A stretch of DNA of 64,000 bases from Tenodera sinensis (GCA_030765045.1 CM060972.1:58647273-58711272); one strand, 5' to 3'. Counted from the first letter of the stretch, positions 1 through 12,435 are shown. The notes: generated by a model from the sequence alone, not told the origin. Made by a program: numbers and translations.

Positions 1-837
<837 letters not shown>

Positions 838-845
838 CCATAATT

Positions 846-1555
846 ATTATGGAAGAATACACTAAATGGGGTTTAAAAATAAATTTGGAGAAAACACTAT
901 ATATGTCTTGTGGGGATGAAAGGAAAGACTTGATTTTGGAAGATGGAATGGGACGTATCAAAGGACGAGAAGAATGTGAATATTTGGGGGTTAAAATAAA
1001 TTCAAACTGCAGTCAGGAAAATGACATAAAATATAGAATCCAGAAAGGTAGATCAACAATAGCTATGTTGAACGGAATTTTGTGGGATAAGGCATTAGCA
1101 GTGGATACAAAATTACAAATCTATAGTAAGAAGCACTATAACTTATGGAGCGGAAACATGGCACCTAAACACAAACCTGAAATTAAAATTGCTTTCTACT
1201 GAAATGGATTGTTTTAGAAGATCCACTAGGCATTCTAAATTAGAAAAAATTAGAAATACAACTATTAGACAAGAAATGAATGTTAATGATACATTATTAG
1301 ATTTTGTAAAATACAAACAATTGGAATGGTATGGTCATACACGTAGAATGATGGAAACAAGATTGCCGAGACAAGTTATGGAATGGATTCCACCAGGGAG
1401 AGGAAAGAGGGGAAGACCGCGGAAAACCTGGATAGATGATATAAGGAGTAGTATGAAGGAGAAGAATTAGAAGAGCGGGATTGGGAAATAAGAGAAGAAT
1501 GGAGGAAGAAGATACCTACTTAAACACTTTGGATACAGGAAGATGTGATCTCACA
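846..1555 (+). pseudogene. LINE reverse transcriptase, C-terminal fragment
   Basis: This is the 3' end of a non-LTR retrotransposon ORF2. Frame 849-1202 reads EEYTKWGLKINLEKT, then EYLGVKI and a GRSTIAMLNGILW stretch, the order seen just downstream of the catalytic box in many insect LINE RTs. The catalytic box itself is missing (5' truncation). Around 1120-1200 the frame slips: the Y-G-A-E-T-W-type block is split, and the reading resumes in 1189-1470 with WYGHTRRM and PPGRGKRGRPRKTWIDDI, the characteristic basic C-terminus. A stop near 1468 is followed by decayed coding sequence to about 1530. It then runs into TTA-rich DNA that is probably its tail. At least one frameshift, so it is dead. 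Clade not resolved. Confidence 0.85.
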
Positions 1556-1584
1556 TTGTAAACCTGTTGATAAATAAAAAATTA

Positions 1585-2130
<546 letters not shown>

Positions 2131-2415
2131 CAAATACCACGAGAGGTTATCATGACGATAATTTTGCGAACGCTTTGCAAGAGCGTTTTACGGTTTTTCG
2201 GTATTATAGTAATGGGTTATATTAGATGCAGATAAGTTTTTCCACTGTTTGAACGTTAGGAAGACTAAGGACAAATGTTGAAAAACACCGGGAAAATCGT
2301 ATTCCAGAATAACAAGCAAGTTTTACAGCAACAATAAGTACTCTGGATAACGGATTTTGTCTGAAGCAGTTAATAAAGAACAAACTGATAATTAACCAGG
2401 ATAGTATTTATAAAG

Positions 2416-2756
2416 ACCGCCTCCGTAGCGCAGTTGATAGCGCACTTACCTCTGGCGCGGAGGACCCGGATTCGATCCCTGGCACCAGTATGGGGATTTT
2501 ATCCCCTCTGGGAGGTCTGGCATGGGGAGCACTCAGCCTCGTTAGTCGCGGGGGGACCAATTGAGGAGCTACTTGATAAAAAAAGTAGCGGCCCCACGGT
2601 CGTGAAGACCGCATAACTGGCCGGGAGGGATCGGGACGCTGACCGCGTACCTCCAATACTGCACCCCACCAATGACTCCTGTAGTAGGCCGAGGTGGAGG
2701 ACGCAGCGGCTGGGCGGTAAGGCTTGGTTCTTACTGGACTGTAGTGCTGGGGCTTA
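2416..2756 (+). mobile_element. tRNA-derived SINE with target-site duplication
   Basis: The head carries RNA polymerase III boxes: an A box at about 2426-2443 (TAGCGCAGTTGATAGCGC) and a B box at 2468-2479 (GGATTCGATCCC). The body is GC-rich. The 3' part (about 2650-2756) matches 52999-53106 closely and part of the SINE at 55.9 kb. Flanks are a 12-bp direct repeat with one mismatch: GTATTTATAAAG at 2404-2415 and GTAGTTATAAAG at 2757-2768. It sits inside an older LINE, whose coding remnant resumes right after it. Confidence 0.85.
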
Positions 2757-2769
2757 GTAGTTATAAAGC

Positions 2770-3775
2770 TAACAAAAGCATGGCTATATTCCATTAACGG
2801 AACTATGATAGGCTTTTTATGAAACAATTGATAACCAACTTGAAAACAAGCAATCAAGAAGCTGCACAAAGAAATGTATTAAAATAGGAAATAAAATAGT
2901 ACAAAAATTGTATGTGAACGAAGGTCCAGACAAGGATGCACTCTGCTACATTATTCAAAATGTATTTAGAGCAAGGTAACTAGTATTTAGAGATGATATT
3001 CAAACACTGAAAAACCAGTTGTAAACCTATGGAAGTATCGATAGCAGATGAAATTATCACTTTACACATATTTTGCGGATAACCAAGTCATGGTGGCATA
3101 ATATTATGAAGATTTGAATTCATGACAAGCAAATTAATTTCAGAATATTAGAAGGGTGGTATACAAGACAACGAAAAAATATATACGTGCATAGAGGGAG
3201 TTCAACAATGTTTAACACTAAATAATAACTTGCTTATTGAAAGAGCATAGGACTACAAATGTTTAGGCTTTACGCTTTATAAAAATGGTGGAATGGAAAA
3301 AGAACTTCAGAACAGAAACAATCAGGGTAGGAAAGCAAAATCCTTACTCAGTGGGATGCTATGATTCAGTTTTTAAGGAGATAATCAACATGACTCAGAA
3401 TAAAAATAAGAGAATAAAGGATATTATTAGCAACAGAAATTATTTTTTGGAGAAGAGCAAATATAATTTCTAGAATAGAAAGCATTGGAAATGAATAGTT
3501 TGACAATAAATGGAAATGCAATGTATTAATAGACTAAATTACAGAAAAACAACGTGTATGATATAGTCATGTGAGAAGGATGGGGAACAAATAACCATAG
3601 CAGCTCTTCAGATGGATTCTTCCGAGCAGAAAAGAGAGAAATAGGCCCAAGAAGACATGTTTCATGAAGTGCAAGAAGAAATGAGGGATATTAACATTCC
3701 TGAAAGAAAGGAATGAGGAGGCTGGAGAAGCTTGGAGATTGAGAATACGGAAGATGTGGGCATATGTACATTAAA
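2770..3775 (+). pseudogene. Heavily decayed LINE reverse transcriptase
   Basis: Pieces of an ORF2 appear in order in shifting frames. Near 2925-2960 is RQGCTL (RT palm entry). Near 3070-3095 is FADNQVMVA, a relic of the catalytic FADD box with the second Asp changed to Asn. Near 3255-3290 is YKCLGFTLYKNGG, then a gapped 3290-3470 region. Near 3560-3700 are a CEKDG/VRRMG-like segment and a K-R-x-R-P-K-K basic block, the usual LINE C-terminus. Many stops and shifts show long inactivity. The SINE at 2416-2756 was inserted into or at the edge of this copy. Clade unresolved; it resembles the fragment at 846-1555. Confidence 0.75.
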
Positions 3776-3815
3776 AAAAGTGGAGGTGGCGGTGGCGGCG
3801 GCGGTGGAGGAATGT
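3776..3815. repeat. Short GGT/GGC-rich tract
   Basis: Imperfect GGY triplet run following the LINE remnant, possibly derived from its tail. Confidence 0.6.
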
Positions 3816-4085
3816 TTGTGCAACAAGGCTGAAGGCCGAATCTAGCAACCCTACGAGTAAAATAAAATCGCTTTTAATATGTGTGGTCATATACAATTTT
3901 TAGACAGCTCTGCACATTAAGTTATAAAGTATCCAGCTTAAAGGTGTGTACAAATAGCAATAGAATGCATTCGGACATGCGCTGTTTTCCTGTTTTCCTT
4001 GGCCTTCGTTGTTGCTTGATCTTCATAGATAAAACAAGTGACAGTGTTGGCATGACCACTTACAAAATGTTAACTTCTATAACAT

Positions 4086-4569
4086 TGTGACGAGGGGCTC
4101 GGCGCACAACAAAGGACGGATGGCTGACGGGGCTAAGCTGTTTTACAACACATGCAGGGCAGGCGAGCAAACAAGGCACAAGATCAAGCACCTGCGTGTT
4201 TGAAGGAGTTCACGAAAGGTCCGTGTGACGTCATCCCCGCTATATAAGCAGGCCAGGAGACAGCAGTTAGAGTTTAAGGTTACAGACATGAGTCGGTCAG
4301 TGTGTTGATGAGTGCAAGACAGCTGTACGTGTATGTGTCGTTATGAAAGATAGATCGGTCGTCGTGAAGAAGATTCTAACCGGCATCGAGTGATTGTAAC
4401 GTCGTAGTTAGTGTATGAGAAACAGAGAAAGTGAATAAAGACACTAAAAGGACTGAATAAGGCTACGAAAAGTTACTGCATTAACGGCGAGAAGAAAACT
4501 GTGTACTTGTCATAAAATTTTATAACACGATAAAGTGATAGAAAAGACTCATTTTATCATTTTGTCACA
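4086..4569 (+). mobile_element. LTR of a retrotransposon (484 bp)
   Basis: Starts TGTGAC and ends GTCACA, a perfect 6-bp terminal inverted repeat. Inside is a core promoter (TGACGTCA 4226-4233, TATATAAG from 4241) and a polyadenylation signal AATAAA at 4434-4439, in the U3-R-U5 order. Directly downstream lies a primer-binding-site-like sequence, so this is the left LTR of a truncated element rather than a solo LTR. No gag or pol follows. A Gypsy-type element is my inference. The 689-bp unit at 47061 seems related. Confidence 0.75.
4226..4250 (+). promoter_or_regulatory. LTR core promoter: CRE plus TATA box
   Basis: A palindromic cAMP-response-type site, TGACGTCA, lies 7 bp before TATATAAGCA. 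The arrangement fits a Pol II promoter within LTR U3. Activity is inferred. Confidence 0.6.
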
Positions 4570-4570
4570 C

Positions 4571-4591
4571 TGTTGTCAGAAGTGGGTTTCG
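4571..4591 (+). other. Primer-binding site (tRNA-Leu-like)
   Basis: One base after the LTR end is TGTTGTCAGAAGTGGGTTTC. From memory this is close to the complement of a tRNA-Leu 3' end including CCA, with two or so mismatches. Reverse transcription of an LTR element would start here. Confidence 0.6.
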
Positions 4592-5199
4592 TCGAATTGG
4601 CATTTGTTCAATATATAGAAAGTTGTATCAAACATACTCTATAGAATAACTGTAACAATTTTTTGATTGATAAATGTAAATTTTATTCAACACTATTATT
4701 ATTGTTCTTGTTATTGTTGTTATTATTATTAATTATTATCATCATCGTTTCTTTACCTATGTAATTGTGATGTTGATTCTGCAATATTTACAATTTGTAA
4801 TATTAATTTCTTGAGCAGAGGACATAGAATTAATATTGATAACATTATTCATTACATTGATTTGAAAAGAGTTTAAATCAGTAAAAGAGCCCATTTCGGA
4901 ATCATTCAAATAATTCGCCACCTACATTGATATAAGACCTCCGCTTAATATACATAAAATTTTCATAGCAAGAAACAAGGGTGGTAAAAATAAGGAGTTT
5001 AAATGTTATTCCACTTGAGTGTTATAATCTTCAATTACTAATATGAAAGGTTCGTGTTAAAAGCTCTATCTTTGGTTCCAGCTGTCTAAAATATTAATTT
5101 CTTCATATTACGCATTATGTCTACGACCGAATTTTGAAGACTGCATCTTTACTCTGTTGCTAGGACAATGGTATGTGTAAACTATTTGTAGCTCATAAC
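4592..5199. other. Unassigned AT-rich DNA
   Basis: No coding remnant recognised. A short imperfect ATT/GTT tract lies at about 4697-4745. Confidence 0.4.
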
Positions 5200-5240
5200 T
5201 AGGGCCCGGATTTTTAGGTTCTTAAAATTGACTTTTTAGT
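5200..5240 (+). mobile_element. Possible isolated hAT-type terminus
   Basis: TAGGGCCCGGATTTTTAGGT resembles the terminal repeat of the hAT element at 13415 (TAGAGCCCGGATTTTTATGT). No matching opposite end was found nearby, so it could be a truncated relative. Confidence 0.3.
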
Positions 5241-6299
5241 TATTTTTGTGTCTTAAAAAAGTTTTTTTTCTTTTTTTTTTCTTTAACCTCCTGAAATAGT
5301 TTTTATATTATTGTTCTTTATTAATTTTATTATTAATTGTCCTCTTTTTATAGCAATGTTGCTAATATGTCCTGTAGATCCTTTGTGCAGCTCAGAATGC
5401 GATTTTTGACCAGAGGGCGCCGGGAAAATACGTGAATAAAATTATAGTTTATACTCTATGTGAATTATAACAGGTGTTTAATCCTTACCTGCATTCCAGC
5501 ATTCGAGAACAGGTCGTACAGGTTTTCTTGTTCGGTATGTTTATCTGCACAGCACCTAGCCGCTTAATGCGACTTTGTCTGTGCAGTATAGAAGGTGTTC
5601 ATATTTATTTGTTCAAGCTTTTGTGTCTGTGGGCAATGGTTTCTTTCACTTTTGGTAGATTTGGCAAAATATTACTTTGCCATCTGTGGTGAAGTTCGGA
5701 TCGTTACCTATCCACTGACGAATCAACCACCTTCGAGATGAGCTGACTTTAGGCATGACACTGGTTTCTTAAATAATAATTATAATTTCCTATCCTTTTT
5801 GCTTAAAAGTGTGAAACAAGCTTATCTCCAAGTGTGTGTGCTCTCAAAAGCATTCGCAATCGTATAGAGAAATTTGTTAATGCAGGGTATTTTATTCAAT
5901 ACGGTTTATAAAAGCCGAACAAACTACATACTAAGACTAGTATCTATGCGAAAGTGTAGTTGATTCGCCAATTTGATCAGAAAGATATAAACATAAATCA
6001 ATATTGTTGTTCTAACCAGTTGTTCAGTGTTATTGCTTCTGAACGATGTCTGAGGTACCACAAACAGAAGTTTGTTTGGGTTATACCTGACTTGCCCAGA
6101 ATATTGACAGGTAACGATGTTTTCCACCTATGTACATTATGCGTTTGGCGAGTGTATATTGTTTATTAACAATTAGCATTGACAATCAGGGATTGTTATT
6201 TTAGGTCGTTAGTTTCAAAACGAGCTCATCATTAGGTAAGCTTATCTCACTTTCATGCTATTCTAAATGAGTAAATATGTAATATTTTAATATGTACAT
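5241..6299. other. Unassigned DNA
   Basis: No repeat or gene recognised. The 72- and 69-codon frames here show no family motif. Confidence 0.4.
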
Positions 6300-6630
6300 T
6301 TTTCACCTTTATTAATAAGTAGGACCCCAACATTTATTTGCCGGGGGGGCCTATGAAATGTTATGCTGTAATGTAAGCACTAATCTCTTAAAGACATACA
6401 TCGGCTTCCAATGGTACGGTCTACAAGATTAGCATGTTGATGCTTCCATCTTTTAAGATGTTGTCAATGTCAGTAGTTGGAGTATCTGTTGTTAATTTAT
6501 AATTTCGTTGAATAAAATACTTGTAAAACTGATTATTTCTGTTGTTTAGCGTGTTCTGAGGTTTCCCTTTTCAAATTATTTTACCTATTTCAGCGTAAAG
6601 TGCTTCACCGAAGCGCTCTTTACATTTGAA
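6300..6630. repeat. Repeat X, copy 1 (empty hAT site)
   Basis: Homologous to 13330-13406 plus 15952-16340, the flanks of the hAT transposon. The common stretch CACTAATCTCTTAAAG is uninterrupted here. A second common stretch is about 6550-6620 (TGTTCTGAGGTTTCCCTTTT). It contains the target octamer once, GTAAGCAC at 6373-6380. Class unknown; the antisense strand has weak coding character. Confidence 0.65.
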
Positions 6631-7427
6631 TAGCGGCTCTGTTACGTCAATTACGTTGCGCATCTGTAGGACAGTTCAGCTAGATTTTCTAACCTGATCA
6701 TATCATAAGAAAAGTAGAGGAGGCTATAATTAAAATTCAGAGGAGGTGATTATAGGAGTAATAAATTTTTCGTGAATAAAGGCTATCATTGGTAGAAATT
6801 TGATATTGTTATGCACATGATTGGTTTATTTCAACCAAGTCATGTATGAGTGAAATAGTCTTTGAAACTGTGTTAAATGATAGCACATTGGAGCTATTCC
6901 TCGGATCGTTTCTGCTAAACTAGAATAGGCCTCTCCGGAACCAGTGGAGCGATAATCTCACTATTTCCGTTTTGGTGCTTGGGTCATAGTTGCTAATCCC
7001 AGTCCAATTATAGAACATTTTTATAAAGCTAAATATGTTCAGTGGAAGAGGAAAGGATGGTACTAGGGACTCAGTATGGAGAATGTTGTTAAAGTCAAGT
7101 GCTTTCTGGAGAATTCAACATTCTTTCACCCTGCGATTGACCAGATTTCAGCCATAACTATGTCCAAATAAACGTTAAGATCTATCCCACGGTCTTGAAT
7201 GTTATTCTTTCTGAAACGTTTTCCATCTGCTATGAGTCAACATAACATACTTTCTCACACACTCAGATCCCATTCATAATGAAAGTATTTTGTCATAAGC
7301 CCTACTGACCGGCCACGGCTAACAACCAGTGTAAGGATTCTGCCAGAGCCAGACATTGGTGAGAGCCTTAAACCAGGCAGGCAGAATCTATGGCACGCAT
7401 GGCATTATAATAATTATTTTTTACTTA
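6631..7427. other. Unassigned DNA
   Basis: Nothing recognised. Confidence 0.4.
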
Positions 7428-7536
7428 TTACTTTCTATTGCGTATAACTAGTGGAAAATTCGATATCAAGATTCCATCGAATATGCATGTTTTGCAACCC
7501 CCCGAATCTAAACAAAGGCATTTTTAGAAACAAATA

Positions 7537-7588
<52 letters not shown>

Positions 7589-8240
7589 GTATGTCCTGTT
7601 GGTCTGTGTGTCTCTGTGAACAGCATAAAAGTCGGTTAAAGATCAAACTTGAAGTGATTATTTACAGGTGCGACACGAAGATTTTTAAGAGAATCCCAAT
7701 TACCCTTTACATGGAAAAATATACGAAATTTCTTATTTTCTCAAAAATGGCTCTAATTATTTTGATTAAAATACCATAGGTATTTCAGTTATTTTCATTA
7801 CGAATGAAATGTATAAGTTGAATTTTCTGAAAACAAAAATGAAGTCCTTTTCTCTCCGGATGACTTCTGCAAAATGGTAAATAGAAATAAAAACATATCT
7901 TACTGCACAAAAACGTGGATCTCGTTAAAACACATAATTTCTTTTTTGTGAAAATAGCCATTTTCCAGGCATTCCTTGTTATGGGCTTAATTTTCTGAAA
8001 TAGGAACCATTCGTTTCTTTGTGCCCTGACCATGCAAAGATAATGGAATGTCACATAGTTACCAGCTCTTAAAATGCTTGACTATCGTTATAGATTATTG
8101 TATTCCACTATTCTCTACTACCAATTAACAAATATATAATAAAAACGTTTATCTCGATTAACAGAAAAAGCGTTTTAAGTAGTTTGTACAAGATGAGCAG
8201 AGAAGTCATGTGAGTGCACACATCAGACTTTTTATTTGCC
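7428..8240 (+). repeat. AT12 family, copy A (near full length)
   Basis: Diverged but colinear copy. Landmarks are TTACTTTCTATTGCG at the start, TTTTTAGAAA before the tandem repeat, (TG)n at about 7539-7585, then CGACACGAAGATTTTTAAG, ACCCTTTACATGGAAAA and TTCCTTGTTATG. It ends near AGAAGTCATGTGAGTGCACA. Confidence 0.8.
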
Positions 8241-8299
8241 TTACTAAAGGTCTTGTGAAAAGTAATGGATGTCCTATAAAAAAAGCAATTTTTAAATTG

Positions 8300-9075
8300 A
8301 GCGCCTCTTTCAGTTTATTAGTTTGCCGCACCTGAAATTTAAGCGCCTGTCATTTGTTTATACTGCGATTATCGATTGTCATTGTCAATTGTCATTTGTG
8401 CGTATTATTACAAGTTAAAATGGTGCGACACGCGAAAGATCAACGCATCCAGATTTAGAAAGTACATTTCAAGGACGGGTGATTGCTACGCAGAGGCTGT
8501 TCGTAAACTTCGCATAGTTTATGGTAGGCGAAATGCGTCTAATATGTGAACAGTACAGAGACTGATGAAGTTTGAAGATGCAGGATCGACAGTGAACATC
8601 AAATCACCTGGAGGTCCTTGTTCTCATCGATCAGTACAAATATTGCTCTGTTCCGTTCAAAGTTATCATGGCCGCAATTGCAATAATTGAATGTGGAAGA
8701 CTTGTGGTTGCAACAGGATGGGGCAACTTGTCACACTGCCGTTAAAGCAATAAGGTTGCTCAGAAAAGGATTTCTTGTTCGTCTCATCTCTTGCAACGGC
8801 GATTAGAACTGGCCACCGAGATTGTGTGATTTGACACCATGTGACCTTTTTTTTGTCGGAGTAAATCAAATCTTGTGTTTACGTGAACAATCCACGAACC
8901 ATTCGCCAACTCAATGCAGAAATTAGAGGCGTCATGGGTCAAGTTCAAGCGGAACTTTGCTCTAGAGTCGTCAAAAATGTTGTCCACAGAGTGATGTGCG
9001 TAGAGGAAGCCGTGGAGGACATTTGCCTGGTATTTTGTTTCATGTTTAATCGCAATCTTTGTGCTTCTTGTTGAC
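8300..9075 (+). pseudogene. Tc1/mariner-superfamily transposase remnant
   Basis: Coding remnants run left to right: an N-terminal helix-turn-helix-like segment near 8420-8600, then LWLQQDGATCHTA (about 8690-8740, first DDE acidic residue in QQDGA). Then WPPRLCDLTPCDFF across frames near 8810-8860, and VYVNNPRTIRQLNAEIRG at about 8878-8935, the usual post-catalytic segment. The region between the N-terminus and QQDGA is shortened (about 8600-8690) and there are several frameshifts. No terminal inverted repeats were identified. Family assignment rests on the motif order only. Confidence 0.75.
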
Positions 9076-9430
9076 ATACATAATAATATTAGCAACTTTC
9101 AAATACTAGTAAATTATGTTCTTTATTCTTCTTCTACTTTTTCTTTTTTACTGATTAAAATTTGAAACTAGTGTCATCCTTTCGCAAACCCACGCATATC
9201 CTGAGATAAGAATATTCATCGCTCCAGCTAATCAAAAAGGGCAATCTACAAGAATCATCTATACATTGTTGATTAGCGGAGGTAATTGTCAACTTAAATG
9301 GTTACGCCGACAATCGTGTAACAACGTGAGGCAGTAAAGCCATATTCTGCTTCCAACCGCCACCCTAACATGAGTAGCAAATATGCTACACGTGTGGTTG
9401 AAGAACACATTGACGTCAAGAATTTGATTC

Positions 9431-9435
<5 letters not shown>
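9076..9435. other. Unassigned DNA
   Basis: Nothing recognised. Confidence 0.4.
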
Positions 9436-9498
<63 letters not shown>

Positions 9499-9504
9499 TG
9501 TGTG
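9436..9504. repeat. (GT)n microsatellite
   Basis: About 34 GT units with one TATG interruption near the end. Confidence 0.95.
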
Positions 9505-9559
9505 TTTTAAGAGTCGAGAGTAGTCAAGACGGATGGAGCATAGCATCGTACGTAAGCCA

Positions 9560-9650
9560 TAGCAGGCCCATTGTACTTCCAACGTGACCCCTGGGAGGAA
9601 GGAATGATGGAGAGACGCAAAGGGTGATGAGATACGAACGAAAATGTGTG
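9560..9650 (+). repeat. Short dispersed block shared with 18.7-18.8 kb
   Basis: Positions 9573-9599 equal the reverse complement of 18794-18820 in 26 of 27 bases, and weaker similarity extends about 60 bases further. Part of an unidentified repeat. Confidence 0.6.
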
Positions 9651-9689
9651 CAAACAAGGACATCTCTAACCATACCAACGTAAAATCAG

Positions 9690-10000
9690 TCCTGCCTCAG
9701 CCACAGCTGCCTGGGAGTCTCAGGTGCAGACGAGACACTACCAGGAAAGAAGAGGGCCCAGTGGTCCCACCAAGTACTGGAGAGAAGTCTTTCGTAGCGC
9801 ATTTTCCACCGTCCTGACGCAACATACCAACCGTCATAGCCCGGTCCCACAACCTGAAACAGATGGCAAGCACTGAGGGGGACAGCATGCGCCTCCCGGA
9901 CCGAGAAAACCAGAAAAACCTCATGGTCAGTGACTGATTCAGCGGGAATCGAGCCTGAACCTCCTGAATGCATCTCGCTCAGTCGCCTTAGCAAGTAATT
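9690..10000 (-). mobile_element. tRNA-type SINE, antisense
   Basis: On the minus strand GGCTCGATTCCCG (about 9940-9955) matches a tRNA B box. A GAGG-TTTTTCTGG-TTTTC segment follows, seen downstream of B boxes in other arthropod SINEs. The region is GC-richer than its surroundings. Exact ends are not determined. The 102-codon minus frame over it is not a gene. Confidence 0.55.
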
Positions 10001-10654
10001 AATTATGCTTTATTTGAGTTATTTTCTTTGTTTTTAAATTAATTCTAGATTGCTAGATAATTAAACTACGTCAAGACACCACTCATGCCAGTTTTCTATG
10101 TTTTTGGGTGCTGTAATAATCACGGTGGGGACATTTATTTCTGGGAAACATTTGTCACACATCTGTCTTTGACATCACCTTAACCTTCTTGCCTTTGATG
10201 TGCCCAGATTACTGCTTATTATCTGTTTTCTTTCTGTACGCGTTTTGTAATTTCTGCTGTCTTGATTTATTGCGTGGAGAATTATTCTTGAGGGTTATCG
10301 AGCTAGCTTCAAAGAAATACTTAAGTAAACAACTGACAAACGTTTTTGTTATTCCATCGTTTATTTCAATGGGCTTAGAAAAGCGTAATATAATATAATG
10401 CTGCATTTAAACAGAGAGCAAATCTAGCACTTGTTAGGAGTAATTGCAAAAGCTTTCATTTCATGTCAGTGTCAATAATGTGCCAACTGCAACGACGTGC
10501 AGCAATCTCGATGCTCAGGTTATGTTTTAGCAAAAACAAACACATTGATTTATTCTTTCCTTGGAATAATTGGTTAGAATTGCTGTCTTAAGCTGCTGAA
10601 TCCTAGTTTATAATAACCCCTAAGTAAATTAACATCATCATCACCATCACCATC
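10001..10654. other. Unassigned AT-rich DNA
   Basis: Nothing recognised apart from a short ATC/ACC tract at about 10632-10654. Confidence 0.4.
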
Positions 10655-10790
10655 ATTCACTGACGGTTTATCTGCGGTTCAAATGCCGCTGGGATCGTTC
10701 TTCATTATTGATGTTTTTTTGAGGTTTTCTTCAATTCTCATAACTAGCAAATGCCGGAGATGTGCACTAATGAGGTATGATGAGGTACGA
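10655..10790 (+). mobile_element. SINE fragment
   Basis: GCGGTTCAAATGCCGC is B-box-like. It is followed by GAGGTTTTCTTCAATTCTCA and GCAAATGCCGGAG, an order typical of arthropod tRNA SINEs. The head is truncated. Confidence 0.45.
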
Positions 10791-11474
10791 CCAGGTTTGG
10801 AGGTGGAAAATTGAGTTTTTATTTATGGACGCTCTTTTACTGTTATGATTCTCAGCGTCCCATTTCATACTGGATACAAAAGAGCGCTTAATTTCGCTCA
10901 TCAGGCTTGATGCTTTACGTGCCGTAAATCTACACCACGGGATCATAGCTATACTTCCCTTTCGAAGGAAACCGTGCTACGGATATCTATGCCCGACAAA
11001 AATCCGTCGGGTTTTGGAAGGGGGCATAGCACCTCGGCCAATGATCCTTTGTACATATTCCTCTGGGGCACCATCCCTCTAGGACTGAGAGATGAGGTAA
11101 GAGTAGACAGAGGGAGGCCGGACTCAGGTGACACAACAGCAGAGGGCAGGCTCTCTATGGTTTACAGATTGAGACTTCCCGGTGTCAGATCGTACAGCCA
11201 CCCCCTGCAGTCTTATACATCCCGCCAGGTGTCCCGGGACTCGGAGACCGCCCCCTATCCGGAGGTTGAAGGTTTACAGAGAGTATTATTTTTCCCTGCC
11301 ATGCAACACCGAGGGTCAGTCGATACTTACAACTCTAACATAGTCAAACAGGATGTTGAAATGAAGTGAAAAGATGTAAAACAAGAAGTGAAGTGAAATG
11401 GAAAGGTAGAAAATTTGAGGATGTAATTAACCTTCTTAGTATTCCCTTAGCGATCCGGGGAAAGGCTTGAAAAA
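10791..11474. other. Unassigned, GC-elevated block at 10940-11350
   Basis: A 131-codon plus frame (10974-11369) crosses a GC-richer segment. The translation has no domain I recognise, and its mid-sequence start is not persuasive. It could be a retroposon or LTR leader. Reported only as unexplained, single-copy sequence within this window. Confidence 0.3.
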
Positions 11475-11580
11475 AATATGGGTCAGAAAGATTGGCGGCG
11501 GGGATCGAGCCCACGACTTGCCGAATGCGAGTCGCACATGTTCCATTGGCGTCACCTCGCTTACCCTAAACTTAGACCTT
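11475..11580 (-). mobile_element. tRNA-like SINE head, antisense
   Basis: The minus strand reads GTGGGCTCGATCCCC (B-box type), preceded by a GACTCGCATTCGGCAAG anticodon-arm-like segment. This is similar in layout to the head at 46.5 kb. Body not delimited. Confidence 0.5.
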
Positions 11581-11734
11581 GAATGTTTCTTTTCTAAATT
11601 TCCTTTCTCAATTATCATGTCATGTAGGTTCCATTTCTAAAGATGACTACTATCGCTAGCCCATTAAGTCCTCTTCATTCGGAAGGAATTCTTATATGTT
11701 GGTGAAACTTGTAAAGCCTAAGAGATAGAAACGT

Positions 11735-11962
11735 AGTACATAACAAATGCAGATCTCTTTAAAATACACAACTCATTTCAAATAATGTTTTTGTGGATCA
11801 GCTATTTCCGAGATATCCGTTGTTACTTGCTTGTACTTTTTTTTACTTCCTCCAGCGCTCTAAAGTTCCACCCAAAAATTCGATATCGAGAGTAAGACGG
11901 AATTACAGCTTACGAGGCTCCCTGAAGAAAAAAGGATTGAATAAGATACGTTTGAAGATACA

Positions 11963-12036
<74 letters not shown>

Positions 12037-12055
12037 ACACACACACACACATACC
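11735..12055 (+). repeat. AT12 family, copy B (rearranged)
   Basis: An internal 3' piece (11735-11845, with TTAAAATACACAACTCATTT and CCGAGATATCCGTTGTTA) precedes a 5' piece (about 11842-11955, with TTCCACCCAAAAATTCGATA). The order is therefore head-to-tail partial. A (CA)n run of about 85 bp (11961-12050) sits at the family's tandem-repeat position, in the opposite phase to the GT of other copies. Confidence 0.7.
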
Positions 12056-12239
12056 TATATAGTAGGAATATCTTTTTTTCTTTCTCTTAAGGGGTTAATT
12101 GGTTTATTTTTAATTAATATCAGCAGTAAAGGTTTGTCAATTTCATAAAAGTCAATCTAAAAAGAGATGCAATTTCATTTGTCATTACCTAAAATATGTG
12201 CTATGTTAATCAATTTTTCCTTATGTTCCATGTTCCTTT

Positions 12240-12378
12240 AACATTGAAGGTCATAACGAAGGCTTTTAACGTCTTGGAACAATTGCTGAATAGCAATGGT
12301 GTTCACTCGTTTAATGGTGGTTTTGAACTCTGGGTTTCTATTACTTTGGATTAACGTATTACCTACATTAAATCCACA

Positions 12379-12435
<57 letters not shown>

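Noticed and set aside
2426..2490. Functional tRNA genes at SINE heads (also 32190, 35366, 46464, 55621)
   Set aside because: Only A/B boxes and partial stems are tRNA-like. Each continues into a SINE body, and the cloverleaf is incomplete or lacks a clean 3' end.
2408..2869. 153-codon minus-strand frame
   Set aside because: Lies antisense over the SINE; GC-rich noncoding DNA with chance openness.
5200..5300. Complete second hAT or MITE
   Set aside because: Only one terminus-like sequence; no opposite end or target duplication found.
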